The position numbers and the translations under genes were made by a program. Source: Chromatiaceae bacterium (GTDB taxonomy: Bacteria > Pseudomonadota > Gammaproteobacteria > Chromatiales > Chromatiaceae). Taken from it: DNA of 64,000 nucleotides. This document shows, in pieces, positions 62,701 through 64,000 of the stretch; position 1 is the stretch's first letter, and each line of letters opens with the position of its first letter. The stretch covers positions 62,001 to 126,000 of the forward strand of contig JACDZG010000001.1 of assembly GCA_013426805.1 (NCBI GenBank). The letters run 5' to 3'. The notes beneath the pieces were generated by a model. It did no database searches. It saw only the letters and a program-made list of their open reading frames with translations, and was not told the origin of the DNA.

Positions 62701-64000
62701 AATACGATCGGCGAACCCGCATCCCCAATGGTAATTGCTTGGCCCGTGGTCTGGATGGTTCCCGCCAGTTGAATCGTACCGGGCGTCGTCGCGGTCAGAC
62801 CGCCATGGAATCGGCTGGTATCGGTCGGCGCATCGCCCAGGGTCAGAATGCCGGAGTTGAGGAACGTCACGGCCTTGGTGACTGAATTGGCGTCGCCGAG
62901 CAGCAGCAGATCGTAGCCTTTATCTGCAGTCGTCAGCTCATTGAGCGTCAAGTTGCCCCTGACCTGAATTCCGCCCTTGGTATCTTGCAGAGCGAGCTTA
63001 CCCGCCGTGATTCCGGCGAAGGTTGCGCCCCCGCTGTTGGTCAGAGTGACGGTGCCGATGTCGCTGCCGATGGCGTCGACGTTCACCGTGCCGGTGCTGT
63101 TGAAAGTCAGATGGGAAACCGGGCCGCCGGCCGTGCCGGTGACCGTGCCGAGGGTCACCCGATTGGCCGCGCCGCTGCCGACGGTTAAGGTCACATCATC
63201 GGCCAGGGTCGCGTTGCCCAGGGTCAGCGCGCCGGTGCCGACACCGCCGACGGTGCTGTTGTTGGTGACCGCGACGGCGCCCAGTTCGATCCCGGCAGTA
63301 CCGAGACTGGCCAGGGTCCCGCCCAGCTTGACCGCGCTCGGCGCGATGGCGGTGAGACCGCCGCTGAACGTGAAACCGTCACCGCCATCGCCCAAGGTCA
63401 GCACGCCCTTGTTCTTAATCGTGGTGGCTGCGCCGACGGTGCCGCCGCCCAGCAGGGCCAGGTTGTAGTCCTCCGCCGCCGTGATGAGGTTGGCGAGATC
63501 CAGTCCGCCGTTGACAATGATGGTGCTGGTCGTGTCCTGCAGGTCGAGCGTGCCCGCTTTGATCGCGGCAAAATCGGCACTCCCACTGTTGACCAGGGTC
63601 AAGCCGGTCAGCGCCTGGACCGCACCAATACTCCCGGTCACACCAATCCGACCCTGAGACCCGGCCCGCAGGGTAAGGGTGCGGTTCGCTGACGCGGCAT
63701 CGGCATCCACCGAACGCAAATCGATATTGGCACCGCCCGGCACCCCGCTGCTGGTATCGAGGGTCAGAGCCCCGGTCAGTATCAGCGCATCATCGAAGCG
63801 GATCGCCCCACCCTGGGTCTTGACGCTCGCCCCAAGCCGCGTGCTGCCGCCGCCATCGGTGGTCAAGCTCTCCAGGGCATTGGTTCCGCCAATGATCCCG
63901 CCGAGCGTTGTCACACCCTGACTGTTCAGCGTCAAACGCTGCTGACCGGCGTCCTGGGCGTCGACCTGCGCCAGGGTGATCGCACCGCCGGCAAGTATCA
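59760..64000 (-). CDS. giant adhesin-like repeat protein, 5' end outside the window
   Basis: The frame is open to the window end (ILAGGAITLAQVDAQDAGQQ lies before the first start-like codon at 63935), so at least 1,412 codons are present. The sequence is made of Thr/Ala/Gly-rich beta-solenoid repeats (NSGTLTLG, TAGTDAVVFKADIGTT, VGSLTVAGNLKVNTLTT), as in filamentous-haemagglutinin-type exoproteins. Two successive 177-residue units are almost identical. The last 190 residues are non-repetitive and acidic to Pro-rich (RTGEDEPEDVNESLLRGEQE) and end GSYLSSPPLPR; no beta-barrel translocator or PEP-CTERM is present, so secretion by a two-partner system is likely. The N-terminal secretion domain is not visible. 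Confidence 0.85.
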   Translation of the reverse strand, partial: ILAGGAITLAQVDAQDAGQQRLTLNSQGVTTLGGIIGGTNALESLTTDGGGSTRLGASVKTQGGAIRFDDALILTGALTLDTSSGVPGGANIDLRSVDADAASANRTLTLRAGSQGRIGVTGSIGAVQALTGLTLVNSGSADFAAIKAGTLDLQDTTSTIIVNGGLDLANLITAAEDYNLALLGGGTVGAATTIKNKGVLTLGDGGDGFTFSGGLTAIAPSAVKLGGTLASLGTAGIELGAVAVTNNSTVGGVGTGALTLGNATLADDVTLTVGSGAANRVTLGTVTGTAGGPVSHLTFNSTGTVNVDAIGSDIGTVTLTNSGGATFAGITAGKLALQDTKGGIQVRGNLTLNELTTADKGYDLLLLGDANSVTKAVTFLNSGILTLGDAPTDTSRFHGGLTATTPGTIQLAGTIQTTGQAITIGDAGSPIVLMANASLDTTVGGGDGAITLGGSVNDKDRSGTSSLTLTAGTDAVVFKADIGTTNPLAAVKIASAGSVTLAGITADTLNVGTLAPHVGSLTVAGNLKVNTLTTTTSPYNLAFLGSKNEITNRVTFNNSGMLTLGDAPTDTSRFHGGLTATTPGTIQLAGTIQTTGQAITIGDAGSPIVLMANASLDTTVGGGDGAIALGGSVNDKDNAATSSLTLTAGTDAVVFGSDIGAIMPLAAVRIASAGSVTFAGITADTLDVGTLAATVDSLTVAGNLKVNTLTTSGRIANLALLGSANEVTEQVTFNNSGILTLGDAQTDTSSFHGGLTATSQSTIRLAGNLLTSNDAIVLGGVGTTVSFTKNTLLSSGGGAITLRGNLSGGSLTVQADSGTVQIETTGTLDPVGSIAARELRVIGAAGVGAVGRRLATRVGNLALTDVRGSAFLQNSGNLTFLNSNLAGDLDLVNAGTVALQQVQTPGQVTLTAAGGLTDANGSATNLVADRLVINGGAAVATSQDALETQVRQLQLTTGAAAITNTGSLQVADSQVSGRLALRSSGDLVLNAIAAGGQSVALHAGGDILDGNGIGTNLTAADLSLSAGGGIGVADLLDTAVSTLGFTAGGAARIANQGALQVSGRAGAVELSATDLLHVIGEGISGASGVDLRADQLLTVDAPLSTNSGVLQLIGAMGVNQNADLAVTGGGGEIYVYTTLVDFNINQSFVGGAITMAPDTSTRNLGGSIEYAAANTVTLGTLEGKTVTVTAVNGDVIAADQTSAIYADVATIQALGGSIGAGPTEPLRFGGNAQEINLAFDGQAYVDSIDGRPLDAIAQRADYAEYSLTPGGGVEDSLIRRLMSGGNLVVLSSAARDASGQSQRTGEDEPEDVNESLLRGEQEINTVEGVGVQLPADQLEEAEGETAVVAPSRPAGGDGAWREADQAAAARGRVAPAALDALRLPPRGIEIAWRGPLVPVTRGSYLSSPPLPR
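62118..62846. repeat. 198-bp identical direct repeats, 531 bp apart, inside the adhesin
   Basis: Bases 62118-62315 and 62649-62846 are identical as far as I can compare by eye. The 531-bp offset equals 177 codons, so the repeat keeps the frame and can expand or contract by recombination. Confidence 0.85.

Overview
The window is GC-rich chromosomal DNA, apart from an AT-richer gene at 39210-39959, and looks gammaproteobacterial. The basis is a gcvR-like gene next to a PrxQ/Bcp peroxiredoxin gene, a complete kdp potassium-uptake locus, a DsrE-like protein, a small c-type cytochrome and PEP-CTERM sorting. A purple sulfur bacterium (Chromatiaceae) would fit, but that is inference; no rRNA or tRNA gene was seen to test it.

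Layout. 1-6.1 kb: the 3' part of a HEAT-repeat protein built on near-identical 93-bp units, a metallophosphoesterase remnant, a DUF2278/lamin-tail protein and a phospholipase D-like protein. 6.2-15.3 kb: a PhoU-like gene, kdpDE on the minus strand and, divergently, a 30-codon ORF plus kdpFABC. 15.6-23.2 kb: a GGDEF protein, a decayed DNA methyltransferase, a Uma2 gene, a secreted beta-helix/PKD protein and a cytochrome c. 23.6-28.9 kb: a PIF1-like helicase, then broken genes: a metallophosphoesterase 5' fragment, a PIN gene split by a small inverted-repeat element, and a GMC-oxidoreductase fragment joined to a PEP-CTERM fragment.

29.2-35.7 kb: an operon-like series of VWA protein, ABC ATPase, FtsX-like permease, SUMF1 protein and glycine-zipper lipoprotein. 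Its order mirrors ppkA-tagT-tagS-tagR-tagQ of the type VI secretion threonine-phosphorylation pathway, but the VWA protein has no kinase domain and no secretion genes are present. 35.7-46.3 kb: remnants, a two-component pair, an AT-rich membrane protein with an Ig-like domain, a DUF3616 protein, a TIR-FHA fusion, an outer-membrane barrel, a paralogue of the glycine-zipper lipoprotein and further exported proteins. 46.3-59.6 kb: an mrfAB-like repair pair, a PfkB kinase, an O-antigen-ligase-like protein, FmdB, gcvR, prxQ, PIN-PhoH, DsrE and small exported proteins. 59.8-64 kb: the 3' part of a giant adhesin-like protein.

At least four families of short palindromic elements are scattered through the window. 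One has 8-bp target duplications at both copies, and deleting it from the PIN gene in silico restores the reading frame.
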